A stretch of 64,000 nt of DNA, taken from positions 1,116,001 to 1,180,000 of the forward strand of contig CP103436.1 of assembly GCA_024919195.1 (NCBI GenBank), in the 5' to 3' direction. Both the position numbers and the translations under genes were made by a program. Below, one piece after another: positions 9,511 through 19,779 of this stretch. Under the pieces are notes generated by a model, which was not told the DNA's origin, ran no database searches, and worked only from the letters and a program-made list of their open reading frames with translations. This DNA comes from Methylophilaceae bacterium LSUCC0717. GTDB lineage: Bacteria > Pseudomonadota > Gammaproteobacteria > Burkholderiales > Methylophilaceae. Positions within the stretch are counted from its first letter, which is position 1; each line of letters opens with the position of its first letter.

Positions 9511-10605
9511 TTAAAGCTCTCCATAAGAGTGAAGTCCTGATAGGAAAAGATTGACCCCGATGAAGGCAAACGTTGTTATGAGCAGTCCAATCACAGACCA
9601 CCATGCTAAAACGTCACCTCGCAGACCTTTCACTAACCTTAGGTGAAGCCATGCGGCATAGTTTAGCCAAACAATAAGTGCCCAAGTTTCTTTTGGATCC
9701 CAAGACCAATAACCGCCCCAGGCTTCTGCCGCCCAGATGGCCCCCAAAATGGTTGCAATTGTAAAAAAGATAAACCCAACGGCGATTGATTTGTACATCA
9801 AATCTTCCATCACATACTCACTCGGTAAAATATTTTTTACTACAGACTGATTTCTTAATAAATAGGCTACTGCTATCATTGCTGAAATTGAAAAAGCTCC
9901 ATAACCAATAAAATTGGATGGGACATGAATTTTCATCCAATAAGATTGCAGTGCAGGTACAAGAGGCTGAATCGCATCTGCATTTTTAGCAAAGGTATAC
10001 CAAAGAATGAAGGCAACAGCTGCATTAATAATGATTAAGACAAAGCTGCCTAACTTTTTAGTTTGTGACTTTTGCTCATAATAGAGATACATTGCTCCAG
10101 TGATTAAACAGAATAAAACAAATACCTCGTATAAGTTACTAATTGGAATATGCCCTACATCCAAACTAATGAGGTAGGACTCATACCATCTTACCATCAG
10201 GCCAGTAAAGCCTGATGTCAGAGCTATCCATGAAAAATTAGACCCTAAGTTTGCACTAAATTGATTTGATTTAAATGATGAATATAAATAGGATGCAAGA
10301 CTCAACGGGAAAAAAAATGTCATCCACATGATCAACGATTGGCTAGACAAAAAATATTTCAAGAAAAAGTTTGTCTCCTGCATTTGGAGATCGTTTTGAA
10401 AGATGTATACAGAAAGAATGGTTAGAACGAATGTCGCTAGAAATAATTTTCTAAAAGAACTCCAAAAGTTACCAAGCCAAATAAAAACTGGCACTGAGAA
10501 AACAAGAATTGCTATCTCATAAACATCCATAAATTCTCTGAAATTAATAAAGCTATAAATTCCTGAAAACAAAATACATAAAATAAATAGTATATTTAGG
10601 ATCAT
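9511..10605 (-). CDS. ccsA: Cytochrome c biogenesis protein CcsA (ResC), haem handling
   Basis: Membrane component of system II cytochrome c maturation, which with ResB moves haem and attaches it to apocytochromes in the periplasm. The 364-residue protein has about eight transmembrane helices. The tryptophan-rich WWD haem motif, WGGYWSWDPKETWALIVWLN, lies near 295-315, followed by the conserved histidine in AAWLHLR. A second histidine sits close to the end (LSGLHSYGEL). The start follows the resB stop by two bases, with AAGGAA as ribosome site. Some databases call this protein CcsB. Confidence 0.94.
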   Translation of the reverse strand: MILNILFILCILFSGIYSFINFREFMDVYEIAILVFSVPVFIWLGNFWSSFRKLFLATFVLTILSVYIFQNDLQMQETNFFLKYFLSSQSLIMWMTFFFPLSLASYLYSSFKSNQFSANLGSNFSWIALTSGFTGLMVRWYESYLISLDVGHIPISNLYEVFVLFCLITGAMYLYYEQKSQTKKLGSFVLIIINAAVAFILWYTFAKNADAIQPLVPALQSYWMKIHVPSNFIGYGAFSISAMIAVAYLLRNQSVVKNILPSEYVMEDLMYKSIAVGFIFFTIATILGAIWAAEAWGGYWSWDPKETWALIVWLNYAAWLHLRLVKGLRGDVLAWWSVIGLLITTFAFIGVNLFLSGLHSYGEL

Positions 10606-10607
10606 TT

Positions 10608-12500
10608 CTATTCCTTAACCTTAAATTTTTCCGTCAACTGCTTACAATAATTATCAAAGTCGATATGTTCGCGATTAGAAGCCATCGCTACAGCAAACTT
10701 CCTCGGTGATTTTTTTATCAGCCACAAACGAATTTCTTGGACATAAATCATACAAAAAATTCCAATCACTAGAAATAAAGATCCAATATACACCCATATT
10801 TTCCCTGGATCTTTGGTTAATTGCATTCCACTGGCATAAATTTTTTGATATTCATTCAAAATGAGGAATGGACTGTCGCCATAGAAAAAACTGTCACTAT
10901 AAGCATTTAGGGCGTCTTGGAAAAAATCATTTTCCACTAAGTTATTGGTGATTAGTTCTTGATTCATCGTCTCAGCAAGAAAGTAAATGATTTTAATATA
11001 AGAGTCAGCAACTGACTCTTGATTCTCAACTGCAACTGAATCTTCAATCATGTTTGCAAGACCAGAATACCCACTTTTCAGATAGACATTAAATATATCT
11101 TGGGTATTTTTTTTAAAATTATCTTTTGCCTCAACACTACTGAGTGAGCTTGCTTGATCAGCGAGTTTGTTTATATTTTTTTTTAATAATTCTTCTGATC
11201 GAATATTTTTTAAAAATATTTGATAGCCCTGAAGCGAAAGATCATTATCTGCAGGGAGACGTAAAAACTTAAGTTCACTTTGTAAATCTTCTCGCACCCC
11301 GCTCATAAAAAAGAATTTTTCATTTTCAGGAATCGGGTTTTGATATGTTTGATACTCCACAGCTTGGCCGGAAGAGTTTCTGAATTTATACACCACACTC
11401 GGACCTATATTCTGTGTTATTAATTTGCCGTCTTTTTCGATCTGAAAAATATTAAATTCTCTAAAATCATCAAACTCAAAAACATATTCTTTCTGATCGG
11501 AATTAAATGAATTTTCTTTATACACTTCAGAGGATAAGCTCATGGGTTGGTAGCGATTAAATAGATCCATCAGCGTTAAATCTAGTTTAGAGCCACCATC
11601 TTGAAAGTCAGATTGATAAATCGTTATGCCATCCATAGTAAACGGTTTATTAACAGAAATGGTTTCTGTGAACTCCTGCCCGTCTTTGCGAATTTTAATA
11701 TCACTCAAAAAAGCTTTTGGTTGACCAGTGGAGTAATGCTCAATATGAAACTTATCCAATTTAATTTCAAAAGGAAGATGCTGAACAAGATAGCCATCTT
11801 TTACCCTTAACAGGGCCTTGTCATTTTTTTCTTGCTCTTTTAATAATAGTGTTGCTCGGTAGGAAAAATTATTAATATCTAACTGACTCTCACCTGGGAC
11901 CTCACTAAACTTGAGATTTCTTGATTCAATTTTTTTGAACCCAAATGATTCCTGAAGCTTGAAGTAGAGATTTCCATCTAAAATACCACCAATACTTATT
12001 ACAATAATGGCCAGATGAGTAAATATGTATCCAAGTTTTTGTAGGTCGCCTTTTTTTGCTACAAGAATATCCTTATCCTTTCCAACTTTGATTCGAAAAC
12101 CCTCTTTGTTAAGTATTTCTGATATGGAATTTAAAGAATGACTTGAAGAAAATTCATAATAATTTTTAAATTTTTTAAAAGAATTGTGACTTAAAGCACT
12201 CTGAAATCGACGAATATCTTTAATTATTTTCGGAGAGTTTCTCGACACACAAAGGGAAGTTGAGACTACTAAGAACAATAAAATTACTAAGAACCAAAAA
12301 GCCTGGTAAATATTATAAACATCAAAAGCTTCAAAAATTGGAAACCAAAATTGTCCAAATTGAATGAGGTAGTTATTGTAAGGCTCGCTTTGCTTAACAA
12401 CTGTACCGATGATGGATGCAATTGCTACAACGCTAAGCATTGTGATAGCGAAGCGCATCGTACTTAAAAGATGTAAAAATGATCTTGTTTTAGCCACCAC
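10608..12500 (-). CDS. resB: Cytochrome c biogenesis protein ResB (system II)
   Basis: Partner of CcsA in haem delivery for c-type cytochromes. The 630-residue protein begins with the typical STMRFAITMLSVVAIASIIGTVVKQ-like opening (first membrane helix about 15-33). Further membrane helices lie near 65-85 and 160-180, then a long periplasmic region, and a final helix near 575-595. The best start is GTG at 12500, or the next codon, also GTG; an ATG at codon 16 would cut into the first helix. It lies between the cytochrome c4 gene and ccsA, all on the minus strand, which is the usual betaproteobacterial arrangement. Confidence 0.93.
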   Translation of the reverse strand: MVAKTRSFLHLLSTMRFAITMLSVVAIASIIGTVVKQSEPYNNYLIQFGQFWFPIFEAFDVYNIYQAFWFLVILLFLVVSTSLCVSRNSPKIIKDIRRFQSALSHNSFKKFKNYYEFSSSHSLNSISEILNKEGFRIKVGKDKDILVAKKGDLQKLGYIFTHLAIIVISIGGILDGNLYFKLQESFGFKKIESRNLKFSEVPGESQLDINNFSYRATLLLKEQEKNDKALLRVKDGYLVQHLPFEIKLDKFHIEHYSTGQPKAFLSDIKIRKDGQEFTETISVNKPFTMDGITIYQSDFQDGGSKLDLTLMDLFNRYQPMSLSSEVYKENSFNSDQKEYVFEFDDFREFNIFQIEKDGKLITQNIGPSVVYKFRNSSGQAVEYQTYQNPIPENEKFFFMSGVREDLQSELKFLRLPADNDLSLQGYQIFLKNIRSEELLKKNINKLADQASSLSSVEAKDNFKKNTQDIFNVYLKSGYSGLANMIEDSVAVENQESVADSYIKIIYFLAETMNQELITNNLVENDFFQDALNAYSDSFFYGDSPFLILNEYQKIYASGMQLTKDPGKIWVYIGSLFLVIGIFCMIYVQEIRLWLIKKSPRKFAVAMASNREHIDFDNYCKQLTEKFKVKE

Positions 12501-12561
12501 AGATTTAAAGAGGATTGATCAAAAAATTAATGACAAAAGATATTCACAAATGTTCGAATGA

Positions 12562-13161
12562 TTATTGTAAACCTTGAATGTAATCAGATACTGCATCCAT
12601 TTCTTTTTCTGATAATTTTTCTGCAATCATTCTCATGACTTTCTCAGAGTCATTTGCTCGCAACCCAGCTGAAAAATTTTGTAATTGAGTTTTTATGTAA
12701 TCAGCATGCTGTGCATTTAGTCTCGGAAATTTTGAGGGAATACCGTGTCCAGAGGGTCCATGGCAACCTGCACAAGCTGGGACTTTCTTTTCCTTAATGC
12801 CTGCTCTAAAGATTTTTTCTCCAAGACTTCCTTTACCATTTGAAGTTGCCTTAGATAACTTAAGATCTTGTTTAGAAAAATATTCTGCCAAACCTTTCAT
12901 CTGGTCTTCGGACAAATTAGCAACTATCCCAGCCATCACTGCATTATCTCGCTCACCAGATTTATAATTCATCAATTGTTTATATAAGTAGGACTCGTGC
13001 TGAGCTGATAATTTTGGGTTTGCAGTAATAACGCTATTACCATCCATTGCATGACAAGCCACACAGACATTTTGAACTATCTTTTCAACATTAATAGGTT
13101 CTGCTGATGCCATGTTTAGAAAAATTAAAGTAATAATAAAAATTAAATGTTTTTGAAACAT
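12562..13161 (-). CDS. Dihaem cytochrome c4
   Basis: Periplasmic electron carrier of 199 residues with a signal peptide (cleavage predicted after residue 20, MASA-EPIN). There are two class I haem-binding motifs, CVACH at 33-37 and CAGCH at 130-134. Two domains of about 90 residues each show the internal repeat typical of cytochrome c4, including AQHESYLYKQLMNY and its counterpart AQHADYIKTQLQNF. Candidate distal methionines are near 76 and 176-178. These proteins usually feed electrons to a haem-copper oxidase. The maturation genes resB and ccsA lie directly downstream. Confidence 0.95.
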   Translation of the reverse strand: MFQKHLIFIITLIFLNMASAEPINVEKIVQNVCVACHAMDGNSVITANPKLSAQHESYLYKQLMNYKSGERDNAVMAGIVANLSEDQMKGLAEYFSKQDLKLSKATSNGKGSLGEKIFRAGIKEKKVPACAGCHGPSGHGIPSKFPRLNAQHADYIKTQLQNFSAGLRANDSEKVMRMIAEKLSEKEMDAVSDYIQGLQ

Positions 13162-13244
13162 AATGTACCTAGAACTGTAATTAATTTAAGAAACATAATA
13201 TTAAACCAAAAGCTTTCCCAATAGTAGTTTGATATCATGTCGAT

Positions 13245-13856
13245 ATGTCAATAATTCACAATCTTAAATATATCCACTCCGCTCATTTCATCGATGATCT
13301 GCCTGAGGATAGCGGATTTGAAATCGCTTTTGCTGGTCGCTCGAATGCCGGCAAATCTAGCGCTATTAATGCATTGGCAAACCATAACCGATTAGCCTAT
13401 GTGAGTAAACAGCCGGGTCGGACTCAATTAATAAACTTTTTTCAATTACATCATAGTGAGAATTTTAAGATTGTAGATCTTCCGGGGTATGGTTTTGCAA
13501 AAGTAAATATAGACATGAAGAAACATTGGGATATTGTTTTACCTCATTATTTGCAAAAAAGACAGGCATTGGTAGGTCTGATTATTGTTATGGATATAAG
13601 GCATTCGTTAACCCCGCTTGATGATCAAATGATTCGATGGTTTATTCCAACAGGCAAGCCAATCCATATTTTATTAACCAAAGCGGATAAATTATCTAGA
13701 AACCAGACCAATCAAGAACTACAAAAATTTAAGCAAAAATTAAAAAATTGTAATTTTGAAGCGCCTATTTCTTTCCAAAGTTTTTCTAGTCTCAAAAAAG
13801 ATGGGCTTGAGGGCGTGGAGGATATTTTTCTTAAGTGGCTACCCTTTAGTGGCTAA
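13245..13856 (+). CDS. yihA: Ribosome biogenesis GTPase YihA/YsxC (EngB)
   Basis: Small GTPase of 203 residues needed for assembly of the large ribosomal subunit. G1 is GRSNAGKSSA at 31-40, G2 is Thr60 in PGRTQLINFF, G3 is DLPGYGFA at 78-85, and G4 is LTKADKLS near 145-152. The ATG at 13245 gives the usual N-terminus. It diverges from cytochrome c4 across 83 bases. Its last 18 bases overlap the end of trmB, which runs the other way. Confidence 0.96.
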   Translation: MSIIHNLKYIHSAHFIDDLPEDSGFEIAFAGRSNAGKSSAINALANHNRLAYVSKQPGRTQLINFFQLHHSENFKIVDLPGYGFAKVNIDMKKHWDIVLPHYLQKRQALVGLIIVMDIRHSLTPLDDQMIRWFIPTGKPIHILLTKADKLSRNQTNQELQKFKQKLKNCNFEAPISFQSFSSLKKDGLEGVEDIFLKWLPFSG

Positions 13857-14510
13857 GATATCCCAAACTGCGTGACCAAGACGCATCCCTCTTGATTCAT
13901 ACTTCGTTTCCGGTCTAAATTCGGGTCTTTCGTGAAAGTTATTGGTAGCTAATGTTAAGTTATCACTGGTTTTTATAACTTCAATAATTTCTAGGGCATA
14001 AGGCTCCCAATCTGTTGCGATATGAAGAACCCCACCATCTTTCAACTTTTTGATAATTAAATTTAAATTATCTACATTCACCAGCCGTCTCTTGTTGTGT
14101 CTTTTTTTGTGCCAGGGATCAGGGAAGAAGATATTAATTTTTGATAAAAAATTGTCTTTGATCATGAACTGCAATACCTCAAGTGCGTCATGGGGAATAA
14201 TTTTTATATTCGTTAAGTTATCGGCGCTTGATAATTTAATTAAATTTCCAATACCAGGTTGGTGCACATCAGTCACAATGTAATTGATATCAGAATTATT
14301 ATGAGCAATCTTATGAGTTGCGTCTCCCATCCCAAAACCAATCTCAAAACAAAGAGGTTGTTCTGTTAAAAATAATTGCTCTACTTGTAACAGCTCTTCT
14401 TTAAATTCTATTAAGAATGAGGGGCCATGAACTTCTATTGCATTTTTTTGGGCTTTGGTCAGCCTACCCTGCCTCTTTACATAAGTTCTAATCGGTTTTT
14501 TTTGTTCCAT
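13839..14510 (-). CDS. trmB: tRNA (guanine-N7)-methyltransferase
   Basis: SAM-dependent enzyme that makes m7G46 in tRNA. The 223-residue protein has the SAM-binding segment FEIGFGMGDATHKIA near 56-70 and the diagnostic FPDPWHKKRHNKRRL motif near 130-144. The C-terminal RPEFRPETKYESRGMRLGH segment is also family-specific. It is expressed from the same strand as the MidA-like methyltransferase upstream, with three bases between them, and its 3' end overlaps yihA tail to tail. Confidence 0.96.
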   Translation of the reverse strand: MEQKKPIRTYVKRQGRLTKAQKNAIEVHGPSFLIEFKEELLQVEQLFLTEQPLCFEIGFGMGDATHKIAHNNSDINYIVTDVHQPGIGNLIKLSSADNLTNIKIIPHDALEVLQFMIKDNFLSKINIFFPDPWHKKRHNKRRLVNVDNLNLIIKKLKDGGVLHIATDWEPYALEIIEVIKTSDNLTLATNNFHERPEFRPETKYESRGMRLGHAVWDILATKG

Positions 14511-14513
14511 ACA

Positions 14514-15605
14514 TTACAGAAGATGAGTTTTGTCGAAATTTAAAAAGCCATTTAATGACGATTGGCAATTTTTTGAAATGGCCATCACTTTAATCAACTC
14601 TCCCATTTCGGCTGGGCTAGTCAATAAATTAATATCACTTAATAACTTCAAATGGTCCTTCATTTCACTGGTATCTTCAATCTCTAAACCTAGGTTATTA
14701 AGGAAATGACTTTGGTGAGTATACCCTAATATATTAAGGTTAAATTTTTGAGTTAAAAAGGCTAGGTGAGTAAAGTTCACGTGGTATGTGATATCTTGCT
14801 CTCCTATATTTTCAAATATTTCTGTTAGAAGATTTTTCTTAAAGCCTCTTAATGTGCCATTCGGTCGACTTGAATGGAACAATTGCCTTTCATCCATGCC
14901 ATAATCAAAGATAAAGCACACCATTTGTTCTGCCCTAGCAAATTTTGTAAAAATTTTGTGATAGCCTGGTGAATATTCAAAGTCAAAAGCTCCATCTCCA
15001 AGAGACAATTGGTAATCAAATTGTTTCTTATTTTCAGACAGCGCCCAAGAAAAATTTTGGTTATCTACCCTAACCTTTTTTTCCATTATTTCGTTTTCAA
15101 ATGAAGAAAATACATCTGTAGGAATTGCATCAAACAACTCATTGGCAATAATGACACCATTAAATTGATCGATAAACTCCTCAACCCATGTTATTTTTTT
15201 AAATAATTCGATTGGTAATTTGTCTTGTAATGTTTGAAGTTGGTATTGTTTTAATTCTTGGCTTTTCTCAAGAATATAGTAATTATCTAAATAAATATTT
15301 CTTTCATGTAAGTTAAGAATCACATCTATTGCTAGTTGTGCATTACCCGCACCAATCTCTAAAATATTTTCCCGAACCTCTGAAAAGCATTGTTCAATTT
15401 GCTTTGTTAATGTGATGGCAAACGTTTGGCCTAACATTGGGGCCGTAAAAAAATCACCATGTTTCCCAAACTGATTAAACTGAGAAGAATAATAACCATT
15501 ATCTGGGTCATAAAGGCACATCTCCATAAATTTTGAGAATGAAATAGATCCATCGATTTCATTTTGTATTGTTTCACGAATTTTATTTTTAAGAGCTGAC
15601 TTCAT
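14514..15605 (-). CDS. SAM-dependent methyltransferase, MidA/NDUFAF7 family (COG1565)
   Basis: A 363-residue class I methyltransferase of the COG1565 group (Pfam Methyltransf_28). The opening ISFSKFMEMCLYDPDNGYYS, the GDFFTAPMLGQTFA segment near 50-63, and the SAM-binding ILEIGAGNAQLA near 81-92 are typical, as is ANELFDAIPTDVF near 153. The mitochondrial homologue NDUFAF7 methylates an arginine of complex I, but the bacterial substrate is not established and I do not assign one. It is transcribed with trmB and diverges from the SDR gene across 52 bases. Confidence 0.85.
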   Translation of the reverse strand: MKSALKNKIRETIQNEIDGSISFSKFMEMCLYDPDNGYYSSQFNQFGKHGDFFTAPMLGQTFAITLTKQIEQCFSEVRENILEIGAGNAQLAIDVILNLHERNIYLDNYYILEKSQELKQYQLQTLQDKLPIELFKKITWVEEFIDQFNGVIIANELFDAIPTDVFSSFENEIMEKKVRVDNQNFSWALSENKKQFDYQLSLGDGAFDFEYSPGYHKIFTKFARAEQMVCFIFDYGMDERQLFHSSRPNGTLRGFKKNLLTEIFENIGEQDITYHVNFTHLAFLTQKFNLNILGYTHQSHFLNNLGLEIEDTSEMKDHLKLLSDINLLTSPAEMGELIKVMAISKNCQSSLNGFLNFDKTHLL

Positions 15606-15657
15606 TTTTGATCAATAAAACCATCGTATAGACAATTGCATCATTTATAATAAGTGA

Positions 15658-16410
15658 ATGACAGAGAATATCACAAATAAAACTGCACTCATTACAGGTG
15701 GGGCTAGAAGAATTGGCGCTCACATTTCTGAATATTTGCATGGGAAAGGAATGAATGTTCTGATTCACTATCGGCAGTCAGAAAACGAGGCAAAAAAATT
15801 AAAGGTAAAACTCAATAAAAGAAGAAAAAATTCAGCAGAGATTTTTCAAGCTAACTTAAATGATGAAAATGTCTATAAAGATCTTATCGACTTTACAACA
15901 ACACATTTTAAGAGACTTGATTTTTTAATTAATAACGCATCATCTTATTATCCCACCCCGCTGAATAAATTAAACATCGCTGACTGGGACGATCTTTTGG
16001 GAAGTAATTTAAAGGCTCCATTATTTCTAGCCAAATATGCTGCACCTTACCTAGAAAAAACCAAAGGATCGATAGTGAATATTACCGACACACATATCAA
16101 GAGTCCTAAAAAAAGTTATATCATCTACTCAATAGCCAAAGCTGGGTTAGTGACCCTAACTCATTCTTTGGCTCAGGAATTATCTCCAAATATTAGAGTA
16201 AACGCTGTAGCCCCCGGTCCTATTCTATGGCCTGAAGATAAGAATGAATTTTCAAAAACTTATCGAGAAAAAGTTGTTAAAGAAACATTATTAAAAAAAA
16301 TAGGTGATCCATCTGATATTTCAGAAGCCATTTTTTATTTGTTAACTAGCGCTTCCTACACCACCGGTCATGTTCTAGAGGTGGACGGTGGCAGATCATT
16401 TTCATTATGA
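15658..16410 (+). CDS. Short-chain dehydrogenase, pteridine reductase-like
   Basis: A 250-residue Rossmann-fold oxidoreductase. The cofactor motif [12 protein letters not shown] near 14-25, with an arginine pair where most SDRs have GxG, and [12 protein letters not shown] next to it resemble the NADPH-specific pteridine reductases (PTR1/FolM). NNASSYYPT near 91-99 follows the NNAS pattern of that group. The catalytic Tyr and Lys are in [12 protein letters not shown] near 154-165. It may reduce dihydrofolate or dihydropterin, but specificity cannot be read from sequence alone. It ends in an ATGA overlap with ttcA. Confidence 0.75.
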   Translation: MTENITNKTALITGGARRIGAHISEYLHGKGMNVLIHYRQSENEAKKLKVKLNKRRKNSAEIFQANLNDENVYKDLIDFTTTHFKRLDFLINNASSYYPTPLNKLNIADWDDLLGSNLKAPLFLAKYAAPYLEKTKGSIVNITDTHIKSPKKSYIIYSIAKAGLVTLTHSLAQELSPNIRVNAVAPGPILWPEDKNEFSKTYREKVVKETLLKKIGDPSDISEAIFYLLTSASYTTGHVLEVDGGRSFSL

Positions 16411-17240
16411 GCAAAGACCCTTTTTTACCCAATAACGTCAGTGGAAATTTTATTAAATTAAGAAATAAATTAATCTCTGCAACCGGAAAAGCAATTGCAG
16501 ACTTTAATATGATCGAAGATAAAGATGTTGTAATGGTGTGTCTCAGTGGGGGTAAAGATTCTTATACACTACTCTCACTTCTGTCAGCTCTCAAGAAAAG
16601 GGCTCCCATTGATTTTTCAATCATTGCTATGAACCTGGACCAAAAACAGCCAGGGTTTCCAGAAAATGTCCTTCCCGATTATTTAAAGAGTCACAATGTT
16701 GATTACAAAATTATTACTGAAGACACCTACTCTATCGTGAAAGAAAAAATACCTGAAGGCAAAACAACTTGTTCATTATGCTCAAGACTAAGAAGAGGCA
16801 TTATCTATAGAGTTGCCAGAGAAATTGGGGCCAATAAGATTGCATTAGGGCATCATAAAAATGATATTGTTGAAACATTTTTTATGAATATGTTTTTTGG
16901 TTCTAAATTAAAATCGATGCCGCCAAAATTGTTATCTGATGATCAGACCAATGTTGTTATTCGACCCCTAGCTTACATTGAGGAAAAAGATATCATCTCC
17001 TTTTCCAAAACCATGAATTATCCAATTATTCCATGTAATTTATGTGGATCTCAAGAAAACTTACAAAGAAATAAGGTGAAGTCCATGCTTAATTCTTGGG
17101 AAAAAGAACAACCTGGGCGTATAAATAATATTTTCCAATCACTTATGAATGTTGAGCCCTCTCACCTTGCAGATACAAATCTTTATGATTTTAAAAATCT
17201 AAAAAAATTAAAAAAAGTTTTTGATATTTCTAATCATTAA
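16407..17240 (+). CDS. ttcA: tRNA 2-thiocytidine biosynthesis protein TtcA
   Basis: ATP-dependent enzyme that thiolates cytidine 32 of certain tRNAs using an Fe-S cluster. The 277-residue protein has the PP-loop [12 protein letters not shown] near 46-57, the [10 protein letters not shown] pair of cysteines near 122-131, and a further cysteine pair, [10 protein letters not shown], near 210. These cysteines are the expected cluster ligands. [17 protein letters not shown] near 150 is the second family block. It overlaps the SDR gene by 4 bases and precedes topA by 66 bases. Confidence 0.95.
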   Translation: MSKDPFLPNNVSGNFIKLRNKLISATGKAIADFNMIEDKDVVMVCLSGGKDSYTLLSLLSALKKRAPIDFSIIAMNLDQKQPGFPENVLPDYLKSHNVDYKIITEDTYSIVKEKIPEGKTTCSLCSRLRRGIIYRVAREIGANKIALGHHKNDIVETFFMNMFFGSKLKSMPPKLLSDDQTNVVIRPLAYIEEKDIISFSKTMNYPIIPCNLCGSQENLQRNKVKSMLNSWEKEQPGRINNIFQSLMNVEPSHLADTNLYDFKNLKKLKKVFDISNH

Positions 17241-17252
17241 TTTTTTTCAAAC

Positions 17253-17281
17253 TTGTCATTTTAATTTTTTCTATTTATGAT
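17253..17281 (+). promoter_or_regulatory. Predicted sigma-70 promoter for topA
   Basis: TTGTCA at 17253-17258 and TATGAT at 17276-17281 are separated by exactly 17 bases, and each matches the consensus at five of six positions. Transcription would start near 17288, about 20 bases before the topA ATG. A small inverted repeat (CTTTC/GAAAG) follows and covers the probable ribosome-binding region. Confidence 0.6.
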
Positions 17282-17306
17282 GCTCTTTCGATTTGAAAGA
17301 TAAACT

Positions 17307-19778
17307 ATGAGCAAACTATTAATTGTTGAATCACCATCCAAAGCAAAAACCATTAATAAATACCTTGGAAGTGACTTTAATGTTCTCGCATCCTATGGGC
17401 ATGTCAGAGACCTTTTACCAAAATCAGGTGCAATTAATACAGAATCCTTCGAAATGGAATACGCGCTCATTGATCGAAATAAAAAATATCTTGATGCCAT
17501 TATTTCCGCCGCTAAGAAGTCTGATGAAATATATCTCGCCACCGATCCTGACCGCGAAGGCGAGGCCATTTCATGGCACATTGTAGAAATTCTTAAATCG
17601 AAAAAAATTTCTGCCGAACAAAAAATCATTAAAAGAGTGATCTTCGAAGAGATTACCAAAGATGCAATTCAGCAGGCAATCACAAAACCAAGAGATGTTT
17701 CTATGTCTTTAGTCAATGCTCAACAAGCTCGAAGAGCGCTTGATTATCTCGTTGGCTTCAATTTATCTCCCTTGCTATGGAAAAAGATACGACGCGGCCT
17801 CTCAGCCGGAAGAGTTCAAAGCCCTGCCCTCAGATTAATTTGTGAGAGGGAGGCTGAAATTCAGAAGTTTGAATCAAAAGAATATTGGAGTATTCATCTT
17901 GAAGCCACAAAAAAGAGTGCGCAGTTTTCTTCAAAATTAATTCAACTAAATAATGAAAAAGTTGAACAATTTACGATCACATCAGAAAAAGATCAGGAAC
18001 AAATTGTTGGTGGTTTGCTTTTAAAGTCATCGGGCAAATGTCGTGTTGGTCGAGTGGATAAAAAGAAGAGAACCCGGAATCCAGCACCGCCTTTCACAAC
18101 ATCCACATTACAACAAGAGGCCGTAAGAAAGTTGGGATTTACCACCAGCAGAACGATGCGAATCGCACAGCAGTTGTATGAAGGAATTTCTTTAGCGGAG
18201 GGAACTGTTGGGCTGATCACCTATATGCGAACAGATTCTTTCAGCTTATCCAATGAAGCACTCGGTCAGATTAGAAACTACATTAAAACAACCTATGATG
18301 AAAATTACCTTCCATCAAATTCAATCGGTTATAAGACAAAATCTAAGAATGCCCAAGAAGCGCACGAGGCAATTCGTCCAACAGACATTCAGAGGGTGCC
18401 GGCAAAAATTAAACAATTCCTCACCCCAGAACAATTTAAACTTTATGAGATTATTTGGAAAAGAGCCATCGCTTGTCAGATGACTCCGGCACAGTTTGAT
18501 GCGGTAAGTATTGACCTTGAGGTTGGCAAAGGTGAGTCAATTTTTAGAGCAAATGGGCAAACACTGCGCTTCCCTGGATTCATGGCACTCTATATTGAGG
18601 GTAATGATGATAAAGAGAATGATGATACCGATGATAAAAAAATACCTGATCTAGAGATTGGTGAAGAGTTATCCATAAAAAAAATCTATGGTTCACAGCA
18701 CTTTACTGAACCTCCACCTCGATATAGTGAGGCAAGTCTAGTGAAGACCTTAGAAGAGTATGGAATAGGACGTCCATCAACTTATGCTTCAATTATATCT
18801 ACTCTTCAAGATCGTGAATATGTCTTACTTGATAAGAAAAGATTTACTCCCACCGATGTTGGAATCGTAGTAAATAAATTCTTGACCGAACATTTCGATA
18901 AGTATGTAGATTATGAATTTACTGCGAATCTTGAATCAGATCTCGATGAGATTGCTGCCGACACAAAAGAGTGGGTTCCTATTCTGAAAAATTTTTGGCA
19001 GGACTTCAATCAACAAATATCTGATAAAGAAAATATTGATCGAGCAGCTATCACCCAAGAAGATATTAATGAATCTTGTCCAAAATGTGGTCAAGCATTA
19101 TTTTCACGACTTGGTCGTAGAGGAAAATTCATTGGTTGTTCTGGTTATCCAGATTGTGATTACACACGTAATGTTAATGAAGAGGATGGTGCGAATGAGC
19201 CACAGGTCGTCTTTCATGATCAAGAAACTAACAAGGATGTATTGCTCTTAAAAGGTCCTTATGGGCCCTACCTTCAAGTCGGGATGCCCGAAGAAGATAG
19301 TAAAACCAAACCTAAGCGAGTTTCAATACCCCCTAATATTCCTATTAGCAGTGTCAACGAGGAGGTTGCCAAACAATTAATGAGCCTCCCTTTGACGCTA
19401 GGAGATTACCCAGAAACGGGAAAACCGATGGTTGCAAATATTGGTCGATTCGGACCCTATGTCAGCCATGACGGAAAATTCAAATCCATACCCAAGGCTG
19501 ATAATATCTTCGACATTACTTTCGATAGAGCAGTTGAGCTGGTTGCAGAACTAATTGAAAAAAATAAACCCCTAAGAGTAATTGGGACAGACACCAATAC
19601 ATCTGAGGATATAGAAGTACTCAAAGGAAGATGGGGTCCTTATTTGCAGAGAGGAAAAGCTAAGGCACCACTAAGCCAGAAGTATGATTATGAAACAATC
19701 ACCCTTGAAGAAGCGATGCAGATAATTGATGCTAAGCTGGATCGAGAAAAAACGACTAAGAAAAAGAAAAAGAAATAA
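17307..19778 (+). CDS. topA: DNA topoisomerase I
   Basis: Type IA topoisomerase that relaxes negative supercoils, 823 residues. The Toprim domain has Glu8 in LIVESPSKAKT and DPDREGEAISWH at 80-91. SAGRVQSPALRL is near 167-178, and the catalytic tyrosine is Y306 in GLITYMRTDS. One four-cysteine zinc finger (CPKCG ... CSGYPDC) lies near 590-620. Three Gly-Pro-Tyr repeats (GPYGPYLQ, GRFGPYVS, GRWGPYLQ) follow, then a lysine-only tail. Only one zinc finger is visible, fewer than in E. coli TopA. smg, which often stands next to topA, is about 40 kb away here. Confidence 0.97.
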   Translation: MSKLLIVESPSKAKTINKYLGSDFNVLASYGHVRDLLPKSGAINTESFEMEYALIDRNKKYLDAIISAAKKSDEIYLATDPDREGEAISWHIVEILKSKKISAEQKIIKRVIFEEITKDAIQQAITKPRDVSMSLVNAQQARRALDYLVGFNLSPLLWKKIRRGLSAGRVQSPALRLICEREAEIQKFESKEYWSIHLEATKKSAQFSSKLIQLNNEKVEQFTITSEKDQEQIVGGLLLKSSGKCRVGRVDKKKRTRNPAPPFTTSTLQQEAVRKLGFTTSRTMRIAQQLYEGISLAEGTVGLITYMRTDSFSLSNEALGQIRNYIKTTYDENYLPSNSIGYKTKSKNAQEAHEAIRPTDIQRVPAKIKQFLTPEQFKLYEIIWKRAIACQMTPAQFDAVSIDLEVGKGESIFRANGQTLRFPGFMALYIEGNDDKENDDTDDKKIPDLEIGEELSIKKIYGSQHFTEPPPRYSEASLVKTLEEYGIGRPSTYASIISTLQDREYVLLDKKRFTPTDVGIVVNKFLTEHFDKYVDYEFTANLESDLDEIAADTKEWVPILKNFWQDFNQQISDKENIDRAAITQEDINESCPKCGQALFSRLGRRGKFIGCSGYPDCDYTRNVNEEDGANEPQVVFHDQETNKDVLLLKGPYGPYLQVGMPEEDSKTKPKRVSIPPNIPISSVNEEVAKQLMSLPLTLGDYPETGKPMVANIGRFGPYVSHDGKFKSIPKADNIFDITFDRAVELVAELIEKNKPLRVIGTDTNTSEDIEVLKGRWGPYLQRGKAKAPLSQKYDYETITLEEAMQIIDAKLDREKTTKKKKKK

Positions 19779-19779
19779 G